This document shows positions 16,664-24,410 of a stretch of DNA of 64,000 bases, one piece after another. The DNA is taken from the NCBI GenBank assembly GCA_030425925.1, contig JAUHZO010000007.1, forward strand, positions 1 to 64,000, given 5' to 3'. The notes under the pieces are model-generated. The model ran no database searches. It had not been told where the DNA came from and saw only the letters and a list, made by a program, of their open reading frames with translations. The translations under genes and the position numbers were made by a program. Numbering within the stretch: the first letter of the stretch is position 1; each line of letters opens with the position of its first letter. The stretch comes from Alphaproteobacteria bacterium (GTDB taxonomy: Bacteria > Pseudomonadota > Alphaproteobacteria > Rhodobacterales > Rhodobacteraceae).

Positions 16664-17482
16664 ATGCCCGACCCATCGGTGCTCTTGCCCCTGCTGGCGC
16701 TGCTTGCGGCGGCCGGGGCGTTCGCGGGCTTTCTGGCCGGGCTGCTGGGGGTCGGCGGCGGGATCGTGCATGTCCCGGCCTTCTTCTTTGTCTTCAGCAC
16801 GCTGGGCCATTACGGGCCGCAGCTGATGCAGGTCTGCCTGGCCACCTCGCTGGCGGCCATCGTGGTGACCTCGGCGCGTTCGGTGATGGCGCATCACCGC
16901 CATGGCGCGGTGGACTGGAGCATCCTGCGGGGCTGGGCACCGGGCATCGCGCTGGGGGCGCTTCTGGGCGTTGCCGTCGCGGCGCGGCTGCGCTCGGAGG
17001 TGCTGGAGGTGATCTTTGGCGGCGTGGCCACGGGGATCGGACTGTATCTGGCGCTGGGCCGCGACAGCTGGCGGCTGGGCCCGGAGATGCCGCAAGGACC
17101 GCTGCGCTGGGGGCTGGCGCCGGGGATCGGCTTTCTGTCGGTGCTGCTGGGGATCGGCGGCGGCAGTCTCGGGGTGCCGGTGATGACGCTTTTCGGTGTG
17201 TCGGTGCACCGGGCGGTGGCCACGGCGGCGGGGTTCGGCGGGCTGATCGCGGTGCCTTCGGCGCTGGCCTTCCTGACGCTGGAGATCGCCGCCCCGCCGC
17301 CCGGCACGCTGGGGGCGGTGAACCTGCCCGCGCTGGCGGTGGCGGTGACGATGACGCTGCTGACCGCGCCGCTGGGCGCGCGTGCCGCACACGCGCTGCC
17401 GCCGCGCCGCTTGCGCCTTGTGTTTGCAGGCTTCATCGTGGTCGTGGCCCTCAACATGCTGAGACAGGCGCTATGGACCTGA
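16664..17482 (+). CDS. TauE/SafE-family membrane permease
   Basis: This encodes a 272-aa polytopic inner-membrane protein with eight or so hydrophobic segments. The two family repeats are marked by GFLAGLLGVGGGIVHVPAF (about 20-40) and SVLLGIGGGSLGVPVMTLFG (about 160-182). Members export sulfite, sulfoacetate or other small organic anions; the substrate here cannot be predicted. It begins 3 bp after dusA and overlaps the next gene by about 10 bp, so the three are probably co-transcribed. Confidence 0.9.
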   Translation: MPDPSVLLPLLALLAAAGAFAGFLAGLLGVGGGIVHVPAFFFVFSTLGHYGPQLMQVCLATSLAAIVVTSARSVMAHHRHGAVDWSILRGWAPGIALGALLGVAVAARLRSEVLEVIFGGVATGIGLYLALGRDSWRLGPEMPQGPLRWGLAPGIGFLSVLLGIGGGSLGVPVMTLFGVSVHRAVATAAGFGGLIAVPSALAFLTLEIAAPPPGTLGAVNLPALAVAVTMTLLTAPLGARAAHALPPRRLRLVFAGFIVVVALNMLRQALWT

Positions 17483-18255
17483 GCCTTCTGGACAGGCGCG
17501 GCTGGATGATCCTGCCCGCCCGGCCCGCCACGCGCCTCTGGGCGGCGGCGGCGCATCGCTGCGGGCGGCAGGTGGTCGAGGATCCGGAGATGCGCGACGC
17601 CTGGCTGCACTGCGAAGGCACCTGGTTCGTGGGCGTCGACGCGCTGCCCAACGGGCCCGATGGCTCTGTGGACAACGTGCCGCTGGCGGGGGATGCCGCG
17701 GCCTGTCTGGCGGGTCTGGGGCCGCTGCACCGGGCGCAGCTTTCGGTCACCTATCCCGGCTATCCGCGCCCGCGCCGGGGCGAAAGCCCGGCGGCGTTCC
17801 GGTTTCGCCAGCGCCGTCATGCCGCCCATGTGGACGGCATCACCCCCGAAGGCCCCGACCGGCGCCGCGTGGTGACCGAACCGCATGCGCTCATCCTTGG
17901 CCTGCCGCTGACCGAGACCGCGCCCGGGGCCTGTCCGCTGATGGTGTGGGAGGGCAGCCACCACGTCATCGGCGCGGCCTTGCGGGCGGCCTTTGACGGC
18001 GTGCCCGCGGCGCAGCGCGCCGGGCTGGACGTGACCGACCCCTATCAGGCGGCGCGGCGGCACTGTTTCGAGACCTGCGCCGAGACGGCCCTGCACGCGC
18101 GTCCGGGCGAGGCGCTGCTGCTGCACCGCCATCTGCTGCACGGCATCGGCCCCTGGCAGGACGGGGCCGCCGCCCCGCCCGAGGGGCGCATGATCGCCTA
18201 TTTCCGCCCGCTGCATCCCGAGGGGCTGGACGGCTGGCTGGCACCCGGGCTCTGA
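17473..18255 (+). CDS. Phytanoyl-CoA dioxygenase-like 2-oxoglutarate/Fe(II) oxygenase
   Basis: This encodes a 260-aa protein. An iron-binding facial triad is suggested by HAAHVDGI (H-x-D, about 114-118) and the distal His in LLHRHLLHGIGPW (about 215-225), followed by an Arg in GRMIAYFRPLH that could bind 2-oxoglutarate. SHHVIGAA and PGEALLLH also match the phytanoyl-CoA dioxygenase (PhyH) fold. The substrate is unknown. The start MDLSLLDRRGW overlaps the end of the TauE gene. Functional assignment rests on motif spacing only. Confidence 0.65.
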   Translation: MDLSLLDRRGWMILPARPATRLWAAAAHRCGRQVVEDPEMRDAWLHCEGTWFVGVDALPNGPDGSVDNVPLAGDAAACLAGLGPLHRAQLSVTYPGYPRPRRGESPAAFRFRQRRHAAHVDGITPEGPDRRRVVTEPHALILGLPLTETAPGACPLMVWEGSHHVIGAALRAAFDGVPAAQRAGLDVTDPYQAARRHCFETCAETALHARPGEALLLHRHLLHGIGPWQDGAAAPPEGRMIAYFRPLHPEGLDGWLAPGL

Positions 18256-18474
18256 GTCGCGAATCGGGTGCTGCGCCGGCAGCAGGACTTTGGCGTCTGG
18301 CAAGCGTTTTGGTTAACCCGCGCGGAAAACGGGGCCAATCGACCCGCAGGACGGGCATTGTTTCGCCACGTGCCCGCGCGACTGCCCAAATCGGGAATTT
18401 CTTTGTCCGAACGGGGGGCTGGTGTATTCGTTAACGGACGCTAACCAGTACCAGAGTCTGAAGGGGTCCCCATA
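18256..18474. promoter_or_regulatory. Intergenic region upstream of RTX gene
   Basis: This 219-bp gap lies between the dioxygenase-like gene and the RTX gene. Its last ~150 bases are AT-richer and hold a TTAACGGACGCTAACC segment about 45 bp before the RTX start, so the RTX promoter probably lies here. AAGGGG is the ribosome-binding site. No further signal can be defined with confidence. Confidence 0.35.
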
Positions 18475-19608
18475 ATGGTTTTGCTGCTTACGCTTTTTCC
18501 GCTGCTGCTGATCGGCACGCTGATCGATTTCAGCTCTGACGATGACGACGGCACCGTGACGATCGACACGCCCGATCCGGTGACCGGTGCGGCCACCGAG
18601 GGCGACGATTCCATCGAGTTCGGCTCGGGCAATGACGATGTCGACGGGCTGGGCGGCGATGACGGTCTGTTCGGGCGCGAGGGCGACGACACGCTGCGCG
18701 GCGGCGAGGGCGACGACCTTGTGGATGGCGGTGCCGGCATGGATTCGCTGTTCGGCGATGCCGGGGACGACGTGATCGGCGGCCGCGAAGGCGACGACAC
18801 CCTGAACGGCGGCGATGGCAACGACCGGCTTTACGGCGACGAAGGCGACGATCTGGTGCTGGGCCGCTTTGGCGACGACACCGCCAGCGGCCAGGACGGC
18901 GACGACACCGTCAAGGGCGGTTCCGGCGACGATCTGCTGAATGGCGGGCAGGGCGACGATCTCTTGCGCGGCGGCGATGACGCAGACACGCTGAATGGCG
19001 GTGCCAATGACGACACGCTGCTGGGCGAAGAGGGGGATGACACGCTGAACGGCGAAGAGGGCGATGACAGCCTGGATGGCGGGCGGATGCAGGATGTGCT
19101 GGAAGGCGGCGCGGGCAATGACACGCTCTTTGGCGGCAACGGGCAGGACACGCTCTTTGGCGATGCCGGGGACGATCTGCTGGACGGCGGCGAGGGCACT
19201 GATGCGCTGGACGGCGGGGCCGGAGACGACACGCTTGTGAACGGCGACACGATGACCGGCGGCGCGGGCGAGGACGTGCTCGGCATCGCCGGGGCGTCGG
19301 AAGCGTCCGGCGGGGCCGACAGCGACGAGTTTGTCTTTGTCTACGATCCCGGTGCCGAAGACGCCGCCGTGCGCACCGAGATCACCGATTTCGACAGCTC
19401 TGCCGAGACCGGCGACATCCTGATCATCGAACTGCCCGCCGATGTGACCGCCACGCTGGAGGTCACCACCGAAGGCGAGGACGCGCTGGTCAACCTGGTG
19501 GTGGGCGAGACCACGGTGCCGGTGGCAACCATCACCGGCGGAGCGGACGACTTCACCGCCGACAACGTGGTGCTGGTGCAGCCCGACGCGCCGCCCGTGG
19601 CCGCCTGA
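18475..19608 (+). CDS. RTX calcium-binding repeat protein
   Basis: This encodes a very acidic 377-aa protein. A hydrophobic N-terminus (MVLLLTLFPLLLIGTLI, residues 2-18) acts as a membrane anchor or signal. About 20 nonapeptide RTX repeats of the GGxGxDxLx type run from ~45 to ~265, built from GEGDDTLNGGDGNDRL-like units that bind Ca2+ as a parallel beta roll. A non-repeat C-terminal domain follows (about 285-377, TEITDFDSSAETGDILIIELP), typical of Rhodobacteraceae RTX proteins. RTX proteins normally lack an N-terminal signal and use type I export, so the hydrophobic start is unusual. Its role is unknown; surface or biofilm function is a guess. Confidence 0.85.
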   Translation: MVLLLTLFPLLLIGTLIDFSSDDDDGTVTIDTPDPVTGAATEGDDSIEFGSGNDDVDGLGGDDGLFGREGDDTLRGGEGDDLVDGGAGMDSLFGDAGDDVIGGREGDDTLNGGDGNDRLYGDEGDDLVLGRFGDDTASGQDGDDTVKGGSGDDLLNGGQGDDLLRGGDDADTLNGGANDDTLLGEEGDDTLNGEEGDDSLDGGRMQDVLEGGAGNDTLFGGNGQDTLFGDAGDDLLDGGEGTDALDGGAGDDTLVNGDTMTGGAGEDVLGIAGASEASGGADSDEFVFVYDPGAEDAAVRTEITDFDSSAETGDILIIELPADVTATLEVTTEGEDALVNLVVGETTVPVATITGGADDFTADNVVLVQPDAPPVAA

Positions 19609-19636
19609 CGCGACCGTCCTGTCGGACAGGACAGAC

Positions 19637-19664
19637 GACGCCGCCCCCGGTCGGGGGCGGCGTC
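19637..19664 (+). terminator. Terminator hairpin after RTX gene
   Basis: A 13-bp perfect inverted repeat (GACGCCGCCCCCG at 19637-19649 and its complement at 19652-19664) begins 29 bp after the RTX stop and is followed by a short T-rich stretch. It lies between convergent genes and probably ends transcription of the RTX gene. Confidence 0.7.
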
Positions 19665-19698
19665 CTGGTTCTTGGTCCGTGCAACGGGTCCGCCGGGC

Positions 19699-19721
19699 GC
19701 GTTTTCTTTCAAAGAAAACGC
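19699..19721. terminator. Near-zero-loop palindrome between convergent genes
   Basis: Arms GCGTTTTCTTT (19699-19709) and AAAGAAAACGC (19711-19721) form a perfect 11-bp palindrome around one base. It lies between the RTX gene and the convergent DUF1289 gene and could act in both directions. It belongs to a family of similar palindromes in this window. Confidence 0.55.
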
Positions 19722-19755
19722 CGCCTGGCCCCGCCGTGGCTCTCTGTCCAGGGGG

Positions 19756-19995
19756 TTACGCCTGGCCCCGGGCAAGGCGGGCGGCGCGCCCGCCGCGGCG
19801 TTGGGCGATCATCGGGCGCCGCGCCTCGAGCCCGGCCATGATCTGACGCCGCTCCTCGGCGCTCATCCGCGACCAGCGCGCGATCTCGTCGATCGAGCGC
19901 AGGCAACCGGTGCACAGCCGCGCCTCGGGATGGACCACGCAGATCCTGACGCAGGGGCTTTCGATCTCGTTGCGTTTCCAGATATCGTCGCTCAT
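19756..19995 (-). CDS. DUF1289 Cys-rich small protein
   Basis: This encodes a 79-aa protein with the DUF1289 pattern CVRICVVHPEARLCTGCLRSIDEIARWSRMSAEER, where four cysteines may bind a metal or Fe-S cluster. DUF1289 proteins are short and conserved in proteobacteria; no function is established. The start MSDDIWKRNEIESPC is 14 bp downstream of the ruvX stop on the same strand, so it is probably the last gene of a ccmI-ruvX-DUF1289 transcript. Confidence 0.9.
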   Translation of the reverse strand: MSDDIWKRNEIESPCVRICVVHPEARLCTGCLRSIDEIARWSRMSAEERRQIMAGLEARRPMIAQRRGGRAARLARGQA

Positions 19996-20009
19996 TCCCG
20001 TCCCTCGGA

Positions 20010-20474
20010 TCACAGCAGGCGCAGCCGGTCCAGCGCGCCCTGCAGAATATAGGCCGCGGCGACGTGGTCGATCACCTCGGCACGACGTTTCCGTGTCGTA
20101 TCCGCCTCCAGCAGCGCCTTTTCCGCCGCCACGGTGGACAGGCGCTCGTCCCAGAAGGTGATGGGCCCCTCCCATTGCGCGGCAAAATTGCGCGCGAAGG
20201 CGCGGGTGGACTGGCAGCGCGGTCCTTCGGACCCGTCCATGTTGCGCGGCAGCCCCAGCACCAGCCCGCCGATCTCGCGGGCGTCCAGCAGCGCGCAAAG
20301 CCGGGCTGCGTCTTCGGTGAACTTCTTGCGCCGGATCGTCTCCAGCGGCGTGGCGACGCTGCGCATCCGGTCCGACACCGCGACCCCGATCGTCTTGGTT
20401 CCAAGGTCGAGCCCGGCCACGGCCCGCATCGGCAACAGATCCTTGGCGAAGCCGGTGATCGCTTCGTGGATCAT
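20010..20474 (-). CDS. ruvX: YqgF/RuvX-type putative Holliday junction resolvase
   Basis: This encodes a 154-aa RNase H-fold protein. The motifs are GLDLGTKTIGVAVSD (first acidic residue), GLVLGLPRNMDGSEGPR, FWDERLSTVAAEKAL and the C-terminal DHVAAAYILQGALD. The family processes pre-16S rRNA 5' ends and has been proposed as a Holliday junction resolvase. The start MIHEAITGFAKDLLP was chosen because upstream codons in the frame are not conserved. It lies between ccmI and DUF1289 on the minus strand. Confidence 0.92.
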   Translation of the reverse strand: MIHEAITGFAKDLLPMRAVAGLDLGTKTIGVAVSDRMRSVATPLETIRRKKFTEDAARLCALLDAREIGGLVLGLPRNMDGSEGPRCQSTRAFARNFAAQWEGPITFWDERLSTVAAEKALLEADTTRKRRAEVIDHVAAAYILQGALDRLRLL

Positions 20475-20574
20475 GGCCGGCCTGCCCGGAACACGAGGGG
20501 CAGGGGGGGACGACATCCCCTTCCCGAAAGGCGGCTTGCCCCCCAGCCGGGCACCGCGGACAGAGACGGACGGA

Positions 20575-21804
20575 TCAGTTTGCCACCCCCGCCGCTTCCG
20601 CCGCGGCGCGGATCTGCGCCAGCGCATCCGGCGCAGCGGCGAACACGGTCTGCGCCTCGGCCCAGATCGCTGCGGCCTGTGTGGTATCGCCCAGCACCCC
20701 CAGCGCATTGATCAGCCGCGCCCAATCCTGCGGCGGGCCGCCTTCATTGGCCAGGCGGTCGGACAGCCCGCGCACCATCCCACGGATCATCTCCGCGCGC
20801 TCTTCGGGCGTCATGTCCTGCGCCGCCGCGACATCCGCCGCGCTGGGGCCGCGCGGCGCCGGGGCCTCGGGCAGCTGGTAATCCGACACCCCGGCGCGCC
20901 AGGCCATCTCGGCGATCTGCTCGCGGATCGGCGGCATCCAGGGCGCATCTGCCGGGCTTTCGCGCAACAGACGGTCCCACATGCGGAAGGCGATGTCGGG
21001 CCGCCCCGTCTGCGCCATCATCAGCCCGCCGTAATAGCGCGCCACCCCGTTGGCGGGGTCGCGCGCCAGCGCCGCTTCCAGCGCCGCCTGCGCCTCGGGC
21101 GAGACATAGCCGCCGGCGGCCAGCACCATCATGTCCGCCAGATCGGCATATTCCCTGGCCGAGGCGCCGTCGCCCTTCAGTTCGACAATGCGCGCCTGCG
21201 CCGCCCAGGCCGCCGCGTAATTGCCCAAAGCCGCCTCCGAGCGTGCCAGAAGCGCCAGCCCGCGCAGATCGTCGGGCCGTTCCGCCAGCGTCCCGCGCAG
21301 CCGGGTGACCAGATCGAGATATTCCTCCGGCACGTCCAGCGGCGGCGTGGGTGGCACCGTCGCCTCGGCCTCGGCCTGCGCGGGCCGGTCGGTCAGCGCG
21401 GCGGCGGCATTGGCAATCCGCATCTGGCGCGGCAGATCGCCGTAGCCCGGCGCGCCCAGCTGGGCATAAAGCCCGTAGCCGCCGCCCAGAAGCACCGCCG
21501 CGATCAGCCCCGCCACCGCCGCGCCGGCCTGTCCGCGCGTGCCCGTGTCGGCCCCCGCGGCGCGGGCCTTGGCATCCGCCGCCAGGATGCGGCGCGACAC
21601 TTCGGTGCGCAGACGCTCTGCCTCGTCTTCGGGGATGATGCCGCGCGCCAGGTCGCGGTCGATCTCCTTCAATTGCGCGCGGTAGACCTCGATGTCGAAC
21701 GCCTCGGCCGGGCCGCCGTCGCGCCGTCCGCGCAGCAAGGCCAGCGCCAGCATCGCCGCCACAACCAGCGCAAGCCCCGCCGTCAGAGTGTAGAATAGCA
21801 CCAT
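20575..21804 (-). CDS. ccmI: CcmI, cytochrome c maturation protein
   Basis: This encodes a 409-aa protein with two N-terminal membrane helices (about 3-25 and 95-115) separated by the CcmI cytoplasmic segment DIEVYRAQLKEIDRDLARGIIPEDEAERLRTEVSRRIL. A periplasmic TPR-containing domain follows (about 155-400). CcmI helps deliver apocytochrome c to the haem ligation machinery. The ATG at 21804 is preferred over a GTG six codons upstream because AGGGGGCAGAA lies directly before it. The length is normal. Confidence 0.92.
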   Translation of the reverse strand: MVLFYTLTAGLALVVAAMLALALLRGRRDGGPAEAFDIEVYRAQLKEIDRDLARGIIPEDEAERLRTEVSRRILAADAKARAAGADTGTRGQAGAAVAGLIAAVLLGGGYGLYAQLGAPGYGDLPRQMRIANAAAALTDRPAQAEAEATVPPTPPLDVPEEYLDLVTRLRGTLAERPDDLRGLALLARSEAALGNYAAAWAAQARIVELKGDGASAREYADLADMMVLAAGGYVSPEAQAALEAALARDPANGVARYYGGLMMAQTGRPDIAFRMWDRLLRESPADAPWMPPIREQIAEMAWRAGVSDYQLPEAPAPRGPSAADVAAAQDMTPEERAEMIRGMVRGLSDRLANEGGPPQDWARLINALGVLGDTTQAAAIWAEAQTVFAAAPDALAQIRAAAEAAGVAN

Positions 21805-21993
21805 TTCTGCCCCCTTCGTCACCGCCCTGATCTATAGCCGCGGCGGGGCGGAAAAAAGGGCAAATGGCCCGGTGCGGCCTCCATGTCGCAACTGCGCGGC
21901 ATTGTGACGGTTGCGGTCGGCGCGGGTCCCGGCACAAGAGGCATGTCATCCGTCAGACGCATGCCGCGGGATTCGACGCCCCAGGAGAGGCCC

Positions 21994-23238
21994 ATGAAAC
22001 GTTACTCCGCCTTTGCCATCGCCCGCGAGGCCCTGCGCGACCACCAGGGGTGGGAGCGCGCCTGGCGACGCGCGCAGCCGAAGAAACGCTACGACGTGAT
22101 CATCGTGGGCGCGGGTGGGCACGGGCTCGCCACCGCCTATTACCTCGGCAAGAATTTCGGCATCCGCAACGTGGCGGTGCTGGAAAAGGGCTGGTTGGGC
22201 GGCGGCAACACCGGGCGCAATACCACGATCATCCGCTCGAACTACCTGCAGGATCCCTCGGCCGCGATCTACGAAAAGGCGCGCTCGCTCTACGAAACGC
22301 TCAGCCAGGACCTGAACTACAACATCATGTTCTCCCCCCGCGGCGTGATGATGCTGGCCCAGACCGAACACGAGGTGCGCGGCTACCTGCGCACGGCGCA
22401 TGCCAATGCGCTGCAGGGCGTGAAGACCGAATTCATCTCGCCCGCCCGGGTGAAAGAGATCGTGCCGATCATCAACCTCGCCGGTCCCCGTTACCCCGTG
22501 CTGGGCGCGCTCTGGCAGGAACGCGCCGGCACCGCGCGCCACGACGCGGTGGCCTGGGGCTATGCGCGGGCCTGTTCCGACATGGGCATGGACATCATCC
22601 AGCAATGCGAGGTCACGGGCGTCACCCAGTCGGGCGGCCGCGTCACCGGCGTGACCACCACCAGGGGCGACATCGCCTGCGAGAAGCTGGGCATCGTCGT
22701 GGCCGGGCATTCCGGCGTGCTGGCCGACATGGCAGGCTTCCGCCTGCCCATCGAATCCGTCGCCCTGCAGGCGCTGGTCTCCGAACCGATCAAGCCGATC
22801 ATGGATTGCGTCGTCATGGCCAACACCGTGCACGGCTACATGAGCCAGTCCGACAAGGGCGAGATGGTGATCGGCGGCGGCGCGGACGGCTACAACAACT
22901 ACACCCAGCGCGGTTCGTTCCACCATGTGGAGGAAACCGTGCGCGCGCTGATCGAAACCTTCCCGATGCTCTCGCGCCTCAAGATGCTGCGCTGGTGGGG
23001 CGGGATCGTGGACATGACGGGCGACCGCTCACCCATCCTGTCGAAGACGCCTTTGGAGGGATGTTTCATCAATTGCGGCTGGGGCACGGGGGGCTTCAAG
23101 GCGATCCCCGGCTCGGGCTGGGGGATGGCGGAGTTGATGGCGAAAGGGTCCTCGCCGCTGACGGAAGAATTCTCCATGTGGCGCTTCCGCGAGGGGAAGT
23201 TCATTGATGAAAGCGTGGCGGCGGGGGTGGCGCATTGA
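21994..23238 (+). CDS. soxB: Sarcosine oxidase beta subunit
   Basis: This encodes a 414-aa FAD/FMN-binding subunit of heterotetrameric sarcosine oxidase, which oxidatively demethylates sarcosine to glycine, passing the one-carbon unit to tetrahydrofolate and making H2O2. A dinucleotide-binding motif DVIIVGAGGHGLATAYYLGK is at ~33-52. The covalent-flavin region GNTGRNTTIIRSNYL and the C-terminal CGWGTGGFKAIPGSG match SoxB. CAGGAGAGGCCC precedes the start. Normally soxD follows directly, but here an AT-rich foreign-looking gene intervenes. Confidence 0.95.
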   Translation: MKRYSAFAIAREALRDHQGWERAWRRAQPKKRYDVIIVGAGGHGLATAYYLGKNFGIRNVAVLEKGWLGGGNTGRNTTIIRSNYLQDPSAAIYEKARSLYETLSQDLNYNIMFSPRGVMMLAQTEHEVRGYLRTAHANALQGVKTEFISPARVKEIVPIINLAGPRYPVLGALWQERAGTARHDAVAWGYARACSDMGMDIIQQCEVTGVTQSGGRVTGVTTTRGDIACEKLGIVVAGHSGVLADMAGFRLPIESVALQALVSEPIKPIMDCVVMANTVHGYMSQSDKGEMVIGGGADGYNNYTQRGSFHHVEETVRALIETFPMLSRLKMLRWWGGIVDMTGDRSPILSKTPLEGCFINCGWGTGGFKAIPGSGWGMAELMAKGSSPLTEEFSMWRFREGKFIDESVAAGVAH

Positions 23239-23321
23239 CACGCGATCCTTTCACAGGTTTTGAAACGGCTTCGCTCTTGTCAGATGACTCGGTTCTTCGG
23301 CTGATTTTTCTGGAGAGAACT

Positions 23322-23930
23322 ATGGAGCGTTCGCTTAAATCGATCAGGTCTTATCCGGACGAGCGCGACGTATACTTGAGTGTTCTTGAAGACAATTGTG
23401 ATGGCGATGACTTGCACCAATGCAAGGAAGAACATCTTTCTTCCAAGCAGATACAGGCCGAAATGATGGAACAAGTCGCATTGCGAACTGCGGTTCTAAG
23501 TTTTTTTGCGGCAGTTGAATATGCGTTCGCAAAGAAGATGTTTCTGTATGAGGCTATTCTCAAAGGCGGCCCTTTGGTTGCTCCCACTTCGAAATTTAAG
23601 GGCTTCCGGCAACTCAAGAAAAGGTTGGAGGAGCAGCGTCTCGCAGTGGAGATAACCGACAGCAACGATTGGAAAGACCTCTGTAACGTTCAAGGGCTTC
23701 GAGACTGTTTCGCGCACCGTGGCGGCATTCTGCTCAAGGGAAACGAAGATGATTGGTCGCTACAAGACAAGTTTGCTGAAAGCTTCGGTGTAGCCTTCGA
23801 GCCGCTGGGGTCGGATGACGTTGTTATTGTACGCTTGAGGGATTCTGCCGTGCGCCATTTTTTCACGCTGGGAAAATGGTTTATCCGGACGTTAGGGCAG
23901 TGCTTAGAAAGAAAGATCCCCGCATGCTAA
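23322..23930 (+). CDS. HEPN-like protein of unknown function, inserted in the sox operon
   Basis: This encodes a 202-aa protein with clearly lower GC than its neighbours. A helical region (about 40-75: LRTAVLSFFAAVEYAFAKKM) is followed by VQGLRDCFAHRGG. There the R-D-x-x-x-H pattern fits the HEPN ribonuclease motif (R, polar residue, three residues, H). The ATG at 23322 is preferred because GGAGAG lies just upstream; the frame is open back to a TTG at 23235 that overlaps the soxB stop, so a longer protein is possible. Its TAA stop overlaps the soxD ATG. It is inserted between soxB and soxD and looks horizontally acquired. Whether it is a toxin, defence RNase or something else is unknown. Confidence 0.75.
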   Translation: MERSLKSIRSYPDERDVYLSVLEDNCDGDDLHQCKEEHLSSKQIQAEMMEQVALRTAVLSFFAAVEYAFAKKMFLYEAILKGGPLVAPTSKFKGFRQLKKRLEEQRLAVEITDSNDWKDLCNVQGLRDCFAHRGGILLKGNEDDWSLQDKFAESFGVAFEPLGSDDVVIVRLRDSAVRHFFTLGKWFIRTLGQCLERKIPAC

Positions 23931-24262
23931 CTCTCCAATGCCCCTATTGCGGCGTTCAGGCCGAGGAAACCGAACTCCACGCCGGTGGTGAGGCCCACCT
24001 CACCCGCTTTGGCCCCGGGTCCAGCGACGACGACTTCGAGCAGTACCTCTTTCTGCGCGAAAACCCCAAGGGCGTGCACTTCGAGCGCTGGCGCCATGTG
24101 AACGGTTGCGGCAAGTGGTTCCACGCCGCGCGCTGCACGCAAACCCTCGAGGTCTTCGGCACCTACAGCGCCCAGACCACCCGCCCGCCGCAGGACCTGC
24201 TCGACACCATCTCGGAAAAGCGTCCCGGCTGGCGCTGGCGGGACAATTTCGAGACCGCCTGA
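23924..24262 (+). CDS. soxD: Sarcosine oxidase delta subunit
   Basis: This encodes a 112-aa zinc-binding subunit of heterotetrameric sarcosine oxidase. Ligands are visible in LQCPYCG, ETELHAGGEAH and the later Cys/His region NGCGKWFHAARC. Motifs such as YLFLRENPKGVHFERWRH and DLLDTISEKRPGWRWRDNFE are typical. The start MLTLQCPYC overlaps the stop of the HEPN-like gene; an earlier in-frame ATG lies inside that gene. It belongs with soxB, soxA and soxG. Confidence 0.94.
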   Translation: MLTLQCPYCGVQAEETELHAGGEAHLTRFGPGSSDDDFEQYLFLRENPKGVHFERWRHVNGCGKWFHAARCTQTLEVFGTYSAQTTRPPQDLLDTISEKRPGWRWRDNFETA

Positions 24263-24289
24263 TGCTTCTTCTTGGTCCAAATACCCCCG
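24263..24289 (-). repeat. GTATTT...AAGAAGAAG dispersed element (minus orientation)
   Basis: Immediately after the soxD stop, the minus strand reads CGGGGGTATTTGGACCAAG followed by AAGAAGCA. The same block recurs at 37441, 50556 and 52997 in the plus orientation. It is an intergenic family element, not coding. Confidence 0.65.
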
Positions 24290-24348
24290 TCACGCCGCAC
24301 GCCGCAGGCAGAACGCCCGGCAAGCGCGCCACCGATGCCACCCGCGCT

Positions 24349-24371
24349 CCCTCCCCCTGCCAGGGGGAGGG
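24349..24371. repeat. CCCTCCCCCT palindrome between soxD and soxA
   Basis: Arms CCCTCCCCCT (24349-24358) and AGGGGGAGGG (24362-24371) enclose a 3-base loop. It sits in the 148-bp gap between soxD and soxA and could attenuate or stabilise the transcript. This palindrome type is common between genes in Rhodobacteraceae. Confidence 0.6.
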
Positions 24372-24410
24372 CCGGGGAGGGGGCGTCCCCACATCCCGAA
24401 AGGCCCGTAC

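Noticed and set aside
18601-19260. Regular short DNA repeats that might be a CRISPR array
   Set aside because: The periodicity is in frame (27 bp) and encodes RTX nonapeptides; there are no unique spacers.
18441-19286. Ser/Pro-rich minus-strand frames opposite the RTX gene
   Set aside because: They are shadows of GGxGxD repeat codons; the plus-strand RTX repeats are unmistakable.
20134-21798. A 554-codon plus-strand frame over ruvX and ccmI
   Set aside because: It is antisense to two well-conserved genes and contains Arg/His-rich low-complexity sequence.
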